From: Thermocladium sp049965935
Lineage (GTDB): Archaea > Thermoproteota > Thermoprotei > Thermoproteales > Thermocladiaceae
DNA length: 50,524 nucleotides
Direction: 5' to 3'
Assembly: GCA_049965935.1 (NCBI GenBank)
Contig: JBMFVP010000006.1
Coordinates: 1 to 50,524, forward strand
This document shows positions 16,073-24,783 of the stretch, piece by piece. A program made the position numbers and the translations under genes. Positions within the stretch are counted from its first letter, which is position 1. Every line of letters starts with the position of its first letter. A model generated the notes under the pieces. The model was not told the DNA's origin, did no database searches, and saw only the letters and a list, made by a program, of their open reading frames with translations.

Positions 16073-16877
16073 TCATTATCGCCTTCCTCACCTCATCATC
16101 ATGGATCGGAACCGGGCGACCCAACCATAATTCCTCGGACTTAATGGCTTGCCTAATCAATATGTCCAACCCATCAATTAGGGGGAGGCCCAGCTCCTTG
16201 GCTGCAGCGGAGAGCGGAGTCCCACTCCTAGAGTAAGCCAGATCTATAACGGTCGGCGCAGTGCTCCTCAATGACTCGAGGGGCAGGGGTTCACCGTGGT
16301 CATACATTCCAAGCGGCGTCGCGTTAATTATCAAGTCCACTCGAGGCAGGGCCTCTACCCTGTTCTCGAAGTCGATGACCTCAATGGTTAAGCCAAGCCT
16401 CTCCCCCAGCATCCGTAATTCCTCCGCCCTGCTCCTAGTCCTATTAGCAACCACTATGGAGCGACACCTCCCCGATAGCGATGCTAATGCTGCACGCGCT
16501 GCCCCGCCGGCTCCCAGAACCATGGCGACGCCGCACTTAATGCCTCGATTAAGCATTAAATCAATTAATGCCTCGGCATCGGTGTTATGGCCAATCGCTT
16601 CCGCTCCCCTAATGAGGACAGTATTCACGGCGCCAATCAACTCGGCGGGTCCCTCCAATGAATCTAGGTACCTAACAATGGCTACCTTATGGGGAATGGT
16701 CACATTGAATCCATTAAACGCGTCGCGAGCAACCTCAACTACATGCATTAACCTCTTGGGGCTAATGTCGAGGGGCACATAGGCAGCATCGAGCCCGAGG
16801 CGGTTATAGATGTAGCCGTGAATTATGGGGGAGAGGCTCGATGAGACGGGGTGACCGATTAAGGCGTGGATAAGCAC
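16062..16877 (-). CDS. aroE: Shikimate 5-dehydrogenase
   Basis: NADP-dependent reduction of 3-dehydroshikimate. The substrate-binding half is complete: GHPVSSSLSPIIHG (8-21), FNVTIPHK with the catalytic lysine, GAVNTV and GHNTDAEALI. The cofactor loop is VLGAGGAARAAL and INATPLGMYDHGEPLP follows. 271 residues is standard. The 3' end overlaps aroC and the 5' end overlaps aroB by 19 nt. Confidence 0.95.
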   Translation of the reverse strand: MLIHALIGHPVSSSLSPIIHGYIYNRLGLDAAYVPLDISPKRLMHVVEVARDAFNGFNVTIPHKVAIVRYLDSLEGPAELIGAVNTVLIRGAEAIGHNTDAEALIDLMLNRGIKCGVAMVLGAGGAARAALASLSGRCRSIVVANRTRSRAEELRMLGERLGLTIEVIDFENRVEALPRVDLIINATPLGMYDHGEPLPLESLRSTAPTVIDLAYSRSGTPLSAAAKELGLPLIDGLDILIRQAIKSEELWLGRPVPIHDDEVRKAIMNGG

Positions 16878-17902
16878 TTAACCACCTCTTTCTTCAATTC
16901 ATCGATCCCCACATCGATTAACTCCCACTCCCCCACCCTCTTAACTAGGGGCATCGAGATCGATTCGCCCCTCCTCTTCTTATCAGCCAAGAGAAGCGAA
17001 GCCACATCCCCAACATTTACCCTAGGAGAAGCACAGAGCCCCAAGTATCCACATAGTTGGGCGAAGCGCCTCGGCACGGATTCATCTGTTACGCCAAGCC
17101 TAGCTCCAAGACCTAATTCGCACCTCATTCCCAGGGCCACCGCCTCGCCGTGGGTAATGGAGAAGCCCGTGGCTCCCTCCACCGCGTGGCCAATTGTGTG
17201 GCCAAAGTTAAGCACGAATCGCTTCCCCAACTCCTCCCTCTCGTCCTCCTCAACCACCTTAGCCTTAAGGAACGCCGAGCGCTCCACTACTAGCCGCACA
17301 GCCTCGCGTCTCCTGGCTAATAACTCATTCACGTGGGACTCAACATAATCATAGAGACCAGCATCAAGAGTCAAGCCGTACTTAATCACCTCCGCGAGGC
17401 CCGAGACGTAGTTCCTCTCATCCAGGGTCTCCACCAGCGTGGGATCAATCAGGACGAGGCGGGGTTGGTGGAAAGTGCCTATCACGTTCTTCACGTTACC
17501 GTAATCGACCCCCGTCTTCCCGCCTATGGCTGCATCCACCATGGCCAATAAAGTTGTTGGAACATTCACGTAATCAATGCCCCGCTTGTATATCGATGCC
17601 GCGAAGCCAGCCACGTCGAGGAGGGAACCGCCGCCCACCGCTATTAATGTGTCCCACCTATCCGCTCCTCGACTCAATAGTTCCTGGATTATGTGGATGG
17701 CGGTCTCCAGTCGCTTCGCTGATTCCCCATCCCCCAACTCAATGGGGTTCCCCCTAATCAAGTCCCTCACGCTGCTCGCCATGACTGTGAAGAGGCGGCC
17801 CCGCGCACCTAGGCTCCTGGCTTTCCCCTCAATCTCATCCACGCTTCTTTCAATGCCTCCAATAACTATTCGGGAGGAACCGCACTTGCCGCGTATATCT
17901 AT
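16859..17902 (-). CDS. aroB: 3-dehydroquinate synthase
   Basis: NAD/Zn-dependent cyclisation of DAHP to 3-dehydroquinate. Motifs: GGGSLLDVAGF, NVPTTLLAMVDAAIGGKTGV, GLAEVIKYG, NFGHTIGHAVE and THGEAVALGM, including the zinc ligands. From the first canonical start (GTG 17842) the protein would be 327 residues and would lack the family's first strand. The upstream in-frame codons supply it (RIVIGGIERS). No ATG/GTG/TTG lies there. ATA at 17902 overlaps the aroF stop as ATAG and gives MDIRGKCGSSRIVIGG, 347 residues. ATC at 17920 after GGGTGAT is an alternative. The coordinates use the ATA. Confidence 0.88.
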   Translation of the reverse strand: MDIRGKCGSSRIVIGGIERSVDEIEGKARSLGARGRLFTVMASSVRDLIRGNPIELGDGESAKRLETAIHIIQELLSRGADRWDTLIAVGGGSLLDVAGFAASIYKRGIDYVNVPTTLLAMVDAAIGGKTGVDYGNVKNVIGTFHQPRLVLIDPTLVETLDERNYVSGLAEVIKYGLTLDAGLYDYVESHVNELLARRREAVRLVVERSAFLKAKVVEEDEREELGKRFVLNFGHTIGHAVEGATGFSITHGEAVALGMRCELGLGARLGVTDESVPRRFAQLCGYLGLCASPRVNVGDVASLLLADKKRRGESISMPLVKRVGEWELIDVGIDELKKEVVKCLSTP

Positions 17903-18876
17903 GATCGAATCGCTTGAGATACTGCCATCACCCTCCTCATTAATTCATTAAAGGAGGCCGGCGTCAATTGCTGCTCGGCATCTGATAAGGCCTTGGCTGG
18001 ATTAATGTGAACCTCTACTAGAAGCATATCAGCCCCCGCGGCTACCCCAGCCAATGCAAGCGGCTCCACGTACTCACGCTTACCGGCTGGGTGGCTTGGA
18101 TCAATGCAGACAGGTAAGTGGGATAATCTCTTGGCGGCGGCTATGGCACCAACATCCAACGTGAAGCGCAGGGTGTGATCAAATGTCCTTATTCCCCTCT
18201 CGCATAGCACCACGTTCTCGTTGCCTCCCAGCAGGATATAATCAGCCGCGGAGAGCCACTCCTCAACAGTCTCCCCGAAGCCCCTCTTCAATATGACGGG
18301 CTTATCCGTCTCGCCGAGAGCCTTCAATAACTCGAAGTTCTGTGCATTCCTGGCCCCGACCTGAAACGCATCCACGTACCTGGACGCGGCCTCGATGTAG
18401 CGGGCATCCGTTATCTCGCTTATCACGGGTAACCCAGTCTCGTCGCCAATCCTCCTAAGTAGCTCGAGCCCCTTTAACCCAAGGCCCTGGAAAGAGTATG
18501 GGCTAGTCCTCGGCTTAAATGCGCCGCCCCTCAGCAATTGTGCGCCCGCCTCCTTAACAGCCACGGCGGTGGATCTGAGTTGATGCTCATTCTCCACAGC
18601 GCATGGGCCCGCGGCGACGGCGAGCTCGCCGTTCCCAATCATGACTCCCCCAATTCGAACAGTGCTTGATTTCCGCCACTTGGAGCTGCTTAATTGGTAA
18701 TGAGCGCCAGTCATTATCACGTCCCCCTCACCGCTTAACCCAAGCCTCCCCGGATCCTCGTCAGGCCACGCCACCACTAGATCAACCCCATACAGCCTAA
18801 GCGCCCTATACTCCAGACCGCTTTGCTCAAGTTTATTCAATACCCTCTCCACTCCGTTCCTTGGAATTATTATCAT
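17899..18876 (-). CDS. aroF: DAHP synthase (3-deoxy-7-phosphoheptulonate synthase), KDO8PS-like type
   Basis: First step of the shikimate pathway: PEP plus erythrose-4-phosphate. 325 residues, with an N-terminal ferredoxin-like domain (about 1-60) of the kind that serves feedback regulation in Thermotoga-type enzymes, then the barrel with GPCAVEN, RGGAFKPRTSPYSFQG, ISEITD, QVGARNAQN, KRGF and CIDPSHPAGKREYV carrying the metal and PEP ligands. It overlaps tyrA by 4 nt at its start and the proposed aroB ATA start at its end. Transketolase, which makes its erythrose-4-phosphate, is two genes upstream. Confidence 0.95.
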   Translation of the reverse strand: MIIIPRNGVERVLNKLEQSGLEYRALRLYGVDLVVAWPDEDPGRLGLSGEGDVIMTGAHYQLSSSKWRKSSTVRIGGVMIGNGELAVAAGPCAVENEHQLRSTAVAVKEAGAQLLRGGAFKPRTSPYSFQGLGLKGLELLRRIGDETGLPVISEITDARYIEAASRYVDAFQVGARNAQNFELLKALGETDKPVILKRGFGETVEEWLSAADYILLGGNENVVLCERGIRTFDHTLRFTLDVGAIAAAKRLSHLPVCIDPSHPAGKREYVEPLALAGVAAGADMLLVEVHINPAKALSDAEQQLTPASFNELMRRVMAVSQAIRS

Positions 18877-19853
18877 GAGACGCCACCCAGCTCGTTCACG
18901 GTCTTAATCATTGCCTCCAGCCCAGCCCTGCGGGCGGTGGATGCATACTCATTATTTGACTGGATCTCCATGACTACATCCTGAGCCAACACTCGCTCCG
19001 CCACCGCTAGGGTCGATTTAAGGCTGTGCGTAATGAATTGCGAGTAATCAATGCCTAGAGCGAGCGATGCCTCCTCAAGAGCCCTACGCAGCGCAGCCAA
19101 GTAGAGGTGATGAATCACTTGCGTTATGGCCATTGCCCTATCATGCGCATCGGCCCCGCTAATCACCACCCTGAATCCGAGGCTCCTCCATAGCCTGGAC
19201 ACGAATTCCAGAGCCGATCCGCTTGTCATTGATGGCGTGACCACTATCGTCTCGTCCCCCACCCGCTCTGGAGCGGTGAAGAGGGGATGAATGCTGACGT
19301 AATTGAAGCTCAGCCTCATGGATAGGCCCTCCAATTCCCTGAAGAAGCGGCCCTTAACGGAGAACACGTCACTCACCACCCTGCCCGAGGCGCATTTAAG
19401 CGAGTCTTGAAACGCTGCATTGCCCAGTATCGATGGCCGCGTCGCTATTATTATGTAATCGCTCTCCATGAATGCATCACAGGGATTCACCTCCGGGGAA
19501 CCAAAGAAATCAGTTGAGTATACTCGCCCCCTCATTAGGGACCGCAGCGATGATGCAACGCGGCCATTCCCCACTATCGTGATCACGCCCTCCACGGGCG
19601 GCAATTGCTGCCTTATTGATTCCCTCATTATTGCGCTGAGCAAGTCCTCGACGAGGCTCAGGGGGAGACCAAGCTCCGCCGCAATGCTTGCCCAGCGGCC
19701 CTTAACCACGGCCTCCCTATCCTCGTCCCGCGGTGATGCGCCTCTCATGGCCTTCACCTCCCCTATTCTCCGCGCGATCTCCATTCTGCGTGCCACTATC
19801 CTCAATAATTCATCATCTAGCCTATCTATCTCCATTCGCAGCTCATCAATCAT
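18873..19853 (-). CDS. tyrA: Chorismate mutase-prephenate dehydrogenase fusion
   Basis: A two-domain enzyme for the tyrosine branch. Residues 1-85 are an AroQ-type chorismate mutase (ELRMEIDRLDDELLRIVARR, then RIGEVK). From about residue 90 an NAD-binding prephenate dehydrogenase domain follows, with VGNGRVASSLRSLM, VSDVFSVKG and the catalytic HPLF segment. A P-loop-like GxGxxG is reduced to GNGRVA. 326 residues suits an AroQ-TyrA fusion. No prephenate dehydratase gene is found in the cluster, so phenylalanine synthesis must be completed elsewhere. Confidence 0.9.
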   Translation of the reverse strand: MIDELRMEIDRLDDELLRIVARRMEIARRIGEVKAMRGASPRDEDREAVVKGRWASIAAELGLPLSLVEDLLSAIMRESIRQQLPPVEGVITIVGNGRVASSLRSLMRGRVYSTDFFGSPEVNPCDAFMESDYIIIATRPSILGNAAFQDSLKCASGRVVSDVFSVKGRFFRELEGLSMRLSFNYVSIHPLFTAPERVGDETIVVTPSMTSGSALEFVSRLWRSLGFRVVISGADAHDRAMAITQVIHHLYLAALRRALEEASLALGIDYSQFITHSLKSTLAVAERVLAQDVVMEIQSNNEYASTARRAGLEAMIKTVNELGGVS

Positions 19854-19859
19854 TCCCGC

Positions 19860-21605
19860 TCACCTCGCATTCAATAGATCCATGGCCGCGTTAATTATGG
19901 ATCTATAATTAACCCCGAAACGCATCAGTAGATCTCTAACGGAGCGAGCGGATCGCCCGAAGCCATGGGCCCCAATCACCCTAATGGGAACCGCGTACCT
20001 GGTCGAGAGTAGCTCGGCAATGCTAGACCCTAGGCCTCCCTGGACCATGTGCTCCTCCACCGTTATCACGGCGCCCGTCTTCTTAGCATACTTGAGGATC
20101 AAGTCCTCATCAAGGGGCTTCACGCTGGCCATGTTTATCACCGAAACCGAGACCCCCTTCTTCCCGAGCTCCTTAACCGCCATTACCGCGTCCCAAAGAA
20201 TTGGCCCAGCCCCTATTATCGCTATATCGCTCCCATCCTCCAGCACCACGCCGCGGCCCAGCTTGAACTCATAATTCAATCCATCAGTTATGGAGGGAGA
20301 GTAATCGCGGCCCACCCTATAGTACAGGGGCCCATCATGCCTCAACGCCGTGGGGAGACTCCTCTCCACGTCAGCCGCATCAGCTGGAACCACTATTGAG
20401 AAGTTGGGCAATACGCGCATCAACGCTATATCCTCAAGCACTTGATGCGAGGAACCATCCGATATATCCGAGTAACCCGCGTGCGTGCCAATTAATTTCA
20501 CATTAAGATTCATCCTAGCCACGGTATTCCTGGCCTGTTCCCATGCTCTCATTAGGAACATGGCGAAAGCCACGGCCGCCGGCCTCATGCCGGCCCCCGC
20601 TAATCCAGCCGCCACGCTGACTAATTCCTGCTCCGATATGCCGACATCTATGTACCTGGAGCCATGATTCTTGGCCACCATGGATGCACGCGTGGGTCCA
20701 CCCACGTCCGCCGTGAGCACAACTAAATCGCTTAGCTCATCCATGGCCCTTGCAAGCGACTTGCCGAGGGAGTCCCTCATGGATGCGGAGGGGCGGGGGG
20801 ATGATGTGGGCCTCTGGAGGCTCGTGTTCTCTATCTCTGGGCACCCATTGCCGTGAATTGTACTCGCTATTATGGCCTTGGGCCTACCCCTCACGCCGAG
20901 GAGCCTAATTATTTCCCTCACTAATTGATCCACGTCGTGGCCATCGACTCTAGCCACCTCGAGCCCCAGGGCCTCCATTGCCTTGAACGCCCTCTCCTTA
21001 ATGGGCCTCACCGGACCATCTAATTGAAAACCATTGGCATCAATCACTATTAACAAGTTATCTAGGCCCCTATTCGCCGCGTCCATTAATGCCTCCCATA
21101 CTTGGCCCTCATCTAATTCCCCATCCCCCACGAGCACTAGTACATTATTGGGCTTACCGCTAAGCTTAAGCGCGGTGGCTAAGCCAACGGCGTATCCAAG
21201 GCCCTGGCCCAGGCTTCCCGTGCTTGCATCAACTCCCGGCGTCGGTACCTCGGGGTGCCCCTGTAGTCTGCTGTGAATGTCCTGTATAGTTGGTAACTCA
21301 TCCTTGTTCAGCAACCCAAGCTCGGCCAGCACCGCGTATAGCGCCGGGGCAGCGTGCCCCTTGGATAGGATTACCCAGTCGCCCCCATTAATTACCTTAC
21401 CCACGTAGTACAGGGAGGCTATTATTTCCAGGCTGCTTAGGGAGGAGCCGAGGTGAATCGAGTCGCGGCGGCTCATTTCCATTAATGATTTACGGGATTC
21501 TAGGGAGATCTTCTTGACCTCTCCCGCTATTATAGATATTCCAGTTGCATCTAGACCCCTCTCTATATCATATTTATAAGCATTGCCCCCATTCACATCA
21601 ACCAC
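19860..21605 (-). CDS. tkt: Transketolase (full-length, single chain)
   Basis: A TPP-dependent ketol transferase providing erythrose-4-phosphate for DAHP synthase. The N-half has SKGHAAPALYAVLAE, TGSLGQGLGYAVGLATAL and the TPP motif GDGELDEGQVWEALMDAAN...N. The C-half has VDVGISEQELVSVAAGLA with the catalytic Glu. Many archaea split these halves into two genes; here both are in one 581-residue chain. The GTG at 21605 overlaps the trpC stop. A TATA-like TTATAAATA at 21572-21580 inside the 5' end could be an internal promoter, in which case a shorter protein starting near 21530 is conceivable. Confidence 0.9.
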   Translation of the reverse strand: MVDVNGGNAYKYDIERGLDATGISIIAGEVKKISLESRKSLMEMSRRDSIHLGSSLSSLEIIASLYYVGKVINGGDWVILSKGHAAPALYAVLAELGLLNKDELPTIQDIHSRLQGHPEVPTPGVDASTGSLGQGLGYAVGLATALKLSGKPNNVLVLVGDGELDEGQVWEALMDAANRGLDNLLIVIDANGFQLDGPVRPIKERAFKAMEALGLEVARVDGHDVDQLVREIIRLLGVRGRPKAIIASTIHGNGCPEIENTSLQRPTSSPRPSASMRDSLGKSLARAMDELSDLVVLTADVGGPTRASMVAKNHGSRYIDVGISEQELVSVAAGLAGAGMRPAAVAFAMFLMRAWEQARNTVARMNLNVKLIGTHAGYSDISDGSSHQVLEDIALMRVLPNFSIVVPADAADVERSLPTALRHDGPLYYRVGRDYSPSITDGLNYEFKLGRGVVLEDGSDIAIIGAGPILWDAVMAVKELGKKGVSVSVINMASVKPLDEDLILKYAKKTGAVITVEEHMVQGGLGSSIAELLSTRYAVPIRVIGAHGFGRSARSVRDLLMRFGVNYRSIINAAMDLLNAR

Positions 21606-22353
21606 GAATCCTCACCCCCCTCAACTCCACCGCGAGCCTTGGATTCCTCATTATGGCCGTGCCCACGAGAACAGCATTAGCCCCAGCCCTCGCCAGTCTC
21701 TCCGCATCCAGTCCAGACGAGACCCCGCTCTCCGCTATAATAATGTCGGCGCGCCCCCGAATCCCCCTAATCACATCGATCACTGACTCCAGGGAGAGTG
21801 AGAGATTATCCAGGTTCCTCGAATTAACTCCAAGCATTTCCCCCGGGAACTCATCCAGCGCAGCAACGGCGTCCGAGGCATTATCGACCTCCAGCAATAC
21901 CTGAAGCCCCTTCTCATGCGCGTAATTGATTAGGACGCCCCTCTCCTCCCGACTCAGCGCCCTATATATGATCAAGACGGCGGAGGCGCCTAGGCTCCTA
22001 GCCACGTCTATTTGATGCTTATCCACCACGAAGTCCTTGAATAGCACGGGTCTTCCGGTCGCCGCGGCGGCCTTGACGAATATATAATTGCCGCCGAAGT
22101 ATATGGGTTCCGCCAACACGCTGAAGCCCGTCACCGTATCCTTAAGCATCGAGAAGTAGGTCCAGGGATCAATGCCTAGATTAATCACGCCCGATGGACT
22201 CATTCGCTTATACTCAACTATTAGGCCGAGCCTATTGTCCCCATTATCCTCCTCAATGGCTCTCCGCATGTCCCCCGGCTCCACCTCGGCCCTCTCCGTC
22301 TCCACGCGCCTCCTTGCCGCAATTATCGCGTCATCCAGGAAACCCATGGTCAC
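21598..22353 (-). CDS. trpC: Indole-3-glycerol phosphate synthase
   Basis: Converts CdRP to indole-3-glycerol phosphate in the tryptophan branch. A single-function barrel of 251 residues. Markers are EYKRMSPSGVINLG (the catalytic Lys-SPS region), LFKDFVVD, LGASAVLII, EVDNASDA, GVNSRNLDNL and AESGVSS. The start overlaps trpG by 4 nt and the stop overlaps the transketolase GTG, so the trp and aro halves are joined without a gap. Confidence 0.95.
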   Translation of the reverse strand: MTMGFLDDAIIAARRRVETERAEVEPGDMRRAIEEDNGDNRLGLIVEYKRMSPSGVINLGIDPWTYFSMLKDTVTGFSVLAEPIYFGGNYIFVKAAAATGRPVLFKDFVVDKHQIDVARSLGASAVLIIYRALSREERGVLINYAHEKGLQVLLEVDNASDAVAALDEFPGEMLGVNSRNLDNLSLSLESVIDVIRGIRGRADIIIAESGVSSGLDAERLARAGANAVLVGTAIMRNPRLAVELRGVRIRG

Positions 22354-22928
22354 ACCTCATTCAAGAAATTCCCCAGTATCTTCATGCCCACCTGGGTCCC
22401 CACGCTCTCTGGGTGGAATTGAACCCCAAAGATGGGGTGCTCGACGTGGTGAATCCCCATTATCTCATTATCATCCATGGACACCGCGTCCACGATTAAC
22501 TCGCTTGGCACGTCATCTATGACAAGGCTATGATACCTCATCGCGCTGAATTCCGGAGCTAAGCCAAGGTAGAGGGGGGACTCCATTCTACGTATCTTGC
22601 TTGCCTTGCCGTGCCTAATAGTCCTCGCCCGCCTGATTCTAGCCCCAAAAACTGCGCCAATTAATTGGTGGCCCAAGCAAATCCCGAGGATTGGGATGCG
22701 GCCCCTAAAGTAAATAACAGCGTCCCTGGATACGCCGACGTCCCTCTTATTTAGGGGGGAACCCGGGCCAGGCGATATTATTAGCCTATCTGGCCTCATC
22801 CTGGCGAGGGCCTTCACGGAGACCTCATCATTCCTGACAACAATGGGCCTACTGCCTAGTTCCCCCACGTATTGAGCCACATTATAGACGAATGAATCAT
22901 AGTTATCTATTATCACGGTTAGATCCAT
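22350..22928 (-). CDS. trpG: Anthranilate synthase glutamine amidotransferase subunit
   Basis: A class I glutaminase feeding ammonia to TrpE. N-terminal IIDNYDSFVYN, oxyanion-strand ISPGPGSP, nucleophile Cys in ILGICLGHQ, and the His/Glu pair in FGVQFHPES. 192 residues is the normal stand-alone length. Overlaps trpE at the 5' side by 10 nt and trpC at the 3' side by 4 nt. Confidence 0.95.
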   Translation of the reverse strand: MDLTVIIDNYDSFVYNVAQYVGELGSRPIVVRNDEVSVKALARMRPDRLIISPGPGSPLNKRDVGVSRDAVIYFRGRIPILGICLGHQLIGAVFGARIRRARTIRHGKASKIRRMESPLYLGLAPEFSAMRYHSLVIDDVPSELIVDAVSMDDNEIMGIHHVEHPIFGVQFHPESVGTQVGMKILGNFLNEV

Positions 22929-24157
22929 GACTTGATCACCCTCTTGAGGCTAGCCAACTTATGCTCCGTCTCCTGATACTCCAATTCAGGCACGGAATCA
23001 AACACTATACCCGCCCCAGCCTGAACCCTAAGGACTCCCCCAGCCGCGAACATGCTTCTAATGGTTATGGCGAACTCGCCTCCAGCGCCATGAATGAATC
23101 CCACGACGCCGGCATACGGCTCCCTAGGCTCCCTCTCATACTTGGCGATCAACTCCATGGCACGCGGCTTAGGCGCACCGCTAACGGTTCCAGCGGGGAA
23201 CGTGGCGAACAATGCATCCACCACATCATTGCCCTTCTCCAGCACCCCCTCCACCGTGGAGACTATATGCTGAACGCTTTGATACTTCTCAATTGAGTAC
23301 ATGTCCCTCACCTTAATCGTGCCGAACCTACATACTCGACCCAAATCATTACGGGCCAGATCCACCAGCATAGTGTGCTCGGCCAAGTCCTTCTCGCTTC
23401 CCAGCAACTCATCCTCAAGCCTGAGATCCTCCCACGGCTCGGAGCCGCGGGGCCTGGTGCCGGCTATAGGCCTCGTCACTACCCTGCTTCCCTCGACCTC
23501 AATGAGGACCTCGGGACTCGATCCAAGCAGTACCCGGGGACCTATTCTTAGGTAGAACATGTACGGCGACGGATTAAGATCCGCTAACTCATTATAGAGC
23601 GGGAACAAGTTGCCCTTGAACTCGTACTCCTCGAACCTCGACAGAACCACCTGAAACACCTCGCCATTCTGTATATCCAGCAATGCGTTTCCCACCCACT
23701 TCTCATAATCCTCCCTCCTCGTTCCCCTCACTAGATTACCGATGCGGAGGGAGTGATCGCCGTGCCCTAGATCCTCCAGCTTAGCGTTTAGGTACGCCCT
23801 GCCGAGGACATTATCATAAACGACGACGCTGCTCGGCACAATGAATTCACCAAGCGGCCAACTCTGCGGGGGCTGCATGAATTCCCTTGCATAGTCCTCC
23901 ATTAGGGTAACCGCCTCATAGGAGAGGTAGCCAATCGCTATCCTGCCATCCTCAAGCCTCCCCAACCTCAATCGGAGGCGGCGCAAATCATCATATAGGG
24001 AGTCCCCAGCCTCTATCCTATCCTCAATGCCCCACGCAACTATGGAGAACCTGGACTTATCGCCGCTTCCCTCGAGAAGCATGACATCCTCCCCCGCATC
24101 CACTAACTTATCGGCCAACTCCCTCGGCGGCGGCACCTCGCCCAGCGGCACCTTCAC
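22919..24157 (-). CDS. trpE: Anthranilate synthase component I
   Basis: Chorismate to anthranilate. The C-terminal catalytic domain is intact (RPIAGTRPRG, LARNDLGRVC, FPAGTVSGAPKPRAMELI, GAGIVFDSVPELEYQET). The N-terminal tryptophan-feedback motif usually written LLES is LLEG here (residue about 30), so the Ser that contacts tryptophan in studied enzymes is missing; feedback sensitivity may differ. 412 residues is slightly short for the family. Overlaps trpF by 4 nt and trpG by 10 nt. Confidence 0.93.
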   Translation of the reverse strand: MKVPLGEVPPPRELADKLVDAGEDVMLLEGSGDKSRFSIVAWGIEDRIEAGDSLYDDLRRLRLRLGRLEDGRIAIGYLSYEAVTLMEDYAREFMQPPQSWPLGEFIVPSSVVVYDNVLGRAYLNAKLEDLGHGDHSLRIGNLVRGTRREDYEKWVGNALLDIQNGEVFQVVLSRFEEYEFKGNLFPLYNELADLNPSPYMFYLRIGPRVLLGSSPEVLIEVEGSRVVTRPIAGTRPRGSEPWEDLRLEDELLGSEKDLAEHTMLVDLARNDLGRVCRFGTIKVRDMYSIEKYQSVQHIVSTVEGVLEKGNDVVDALFATFPAGTVSGAPKPRAMELIAKYEREPREPYAGVVGFIHGAGGEFAITIRSMFAAGGVLRVQAGAGIVFDSVPELEYQETEHKLASLKRVIKSWI

Positions 24158-24783
24158 TTGCCGATCACCCTCCTAATAGCCTCTATCTTAGCTGGATCCT
24201 TGACCCCAGGGCTTAATTCCACGCCTGAACTTATATCTATTAGGAATGGATTCATTGCGGCCACCTCGGCCACATTACTCGGCGAGATGCCGCCCGCCAC
24301 GCCCACCCTCATTCCACTAATGCCGCGCAGGAGCGATAGTGGGAACTTGAGTCCATGCTCATAAACATTAAAGCCCCGCTTCGGTGCGTCTATTAAGACG
24401 TACTCCAAGTAATCCCCATATAAGTCCAGCAACTCCGCGGCGAGCATTGGAGCATTTGGGGACACGTATATCACCGGGGCGAACCTGAGGCCACGGCCCA
24501 GCTTCAGGGCTAGATCCAGTCCCTCCCTGCTCCCCAGAGCCGGGTGCTGAATCACTTTCACGCCAAGCAATGAAGCAACGCGAATCGCGTCCGCAATGCT
24601 CATTTGGGAAAAAACGGCGACCGGCATCGATTGTTTCACGGCTCCCCTAATCTCCATAGCCCCATCAAGGGAAACACTTCTCGCGCCGCCGCTGGCGTCC
24701 GGTATGAAGCCTATATAATCGACGCGGCCATCGAGATACTCCGCATCGCTTCGCCTCGTGACTCCACATATCTTAAGACGCGT
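24154..24783 (-). CDS. trpF: Phosphoribosylanthranilate isomerase, probable ACG start
   Basis: The first canonical start (ATG 24657) would remove the family's catalytic N-terminus. Reading the same frame upstream gives MRLKICGVTRRSDAEYL, which carries the catalytic Cys in KICG and the DYIGFIP strand, with no stop codon until just before. The best start is ACG at 24783, preceded by GGAGGTGA with 6-nt spacing; ATA at 24771 is the other option. The acid Asp lies in VLIDAPK and the C-terminal GGISPSNV phosphate loop is intact. 209 residues is the normal length. It overlaps trpD by 11 nt. Confidence 0.88.
   Translation of the reverse strand, partial: TRLKICGVTRRSDAEYLDGRVDYIGFIPDASGGARSVSLDGAMEIRGAVKQSMPVAVFSQMSIADAIRVASLLGVKVIQHPALGSREGLDLALKLGRGLRFAPVIYVSPNAPMLAAELLDLYGDYLEYVLIDAPKRGFNVYEHGLKFPLSLLRGISGMRVGVAGGISPSNVAEVAAMNPFLIDISSGVELSPGVKDPAKIEAIRRVIGK

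Noticed and set aside
19860..21605. Transketolase as a 1-deoxyxylulose-5-phosphate synthase
   Set aside because: The length, TPP motif context and its place in the aro operon fit transketolase, and archaea use the mevalonate route.
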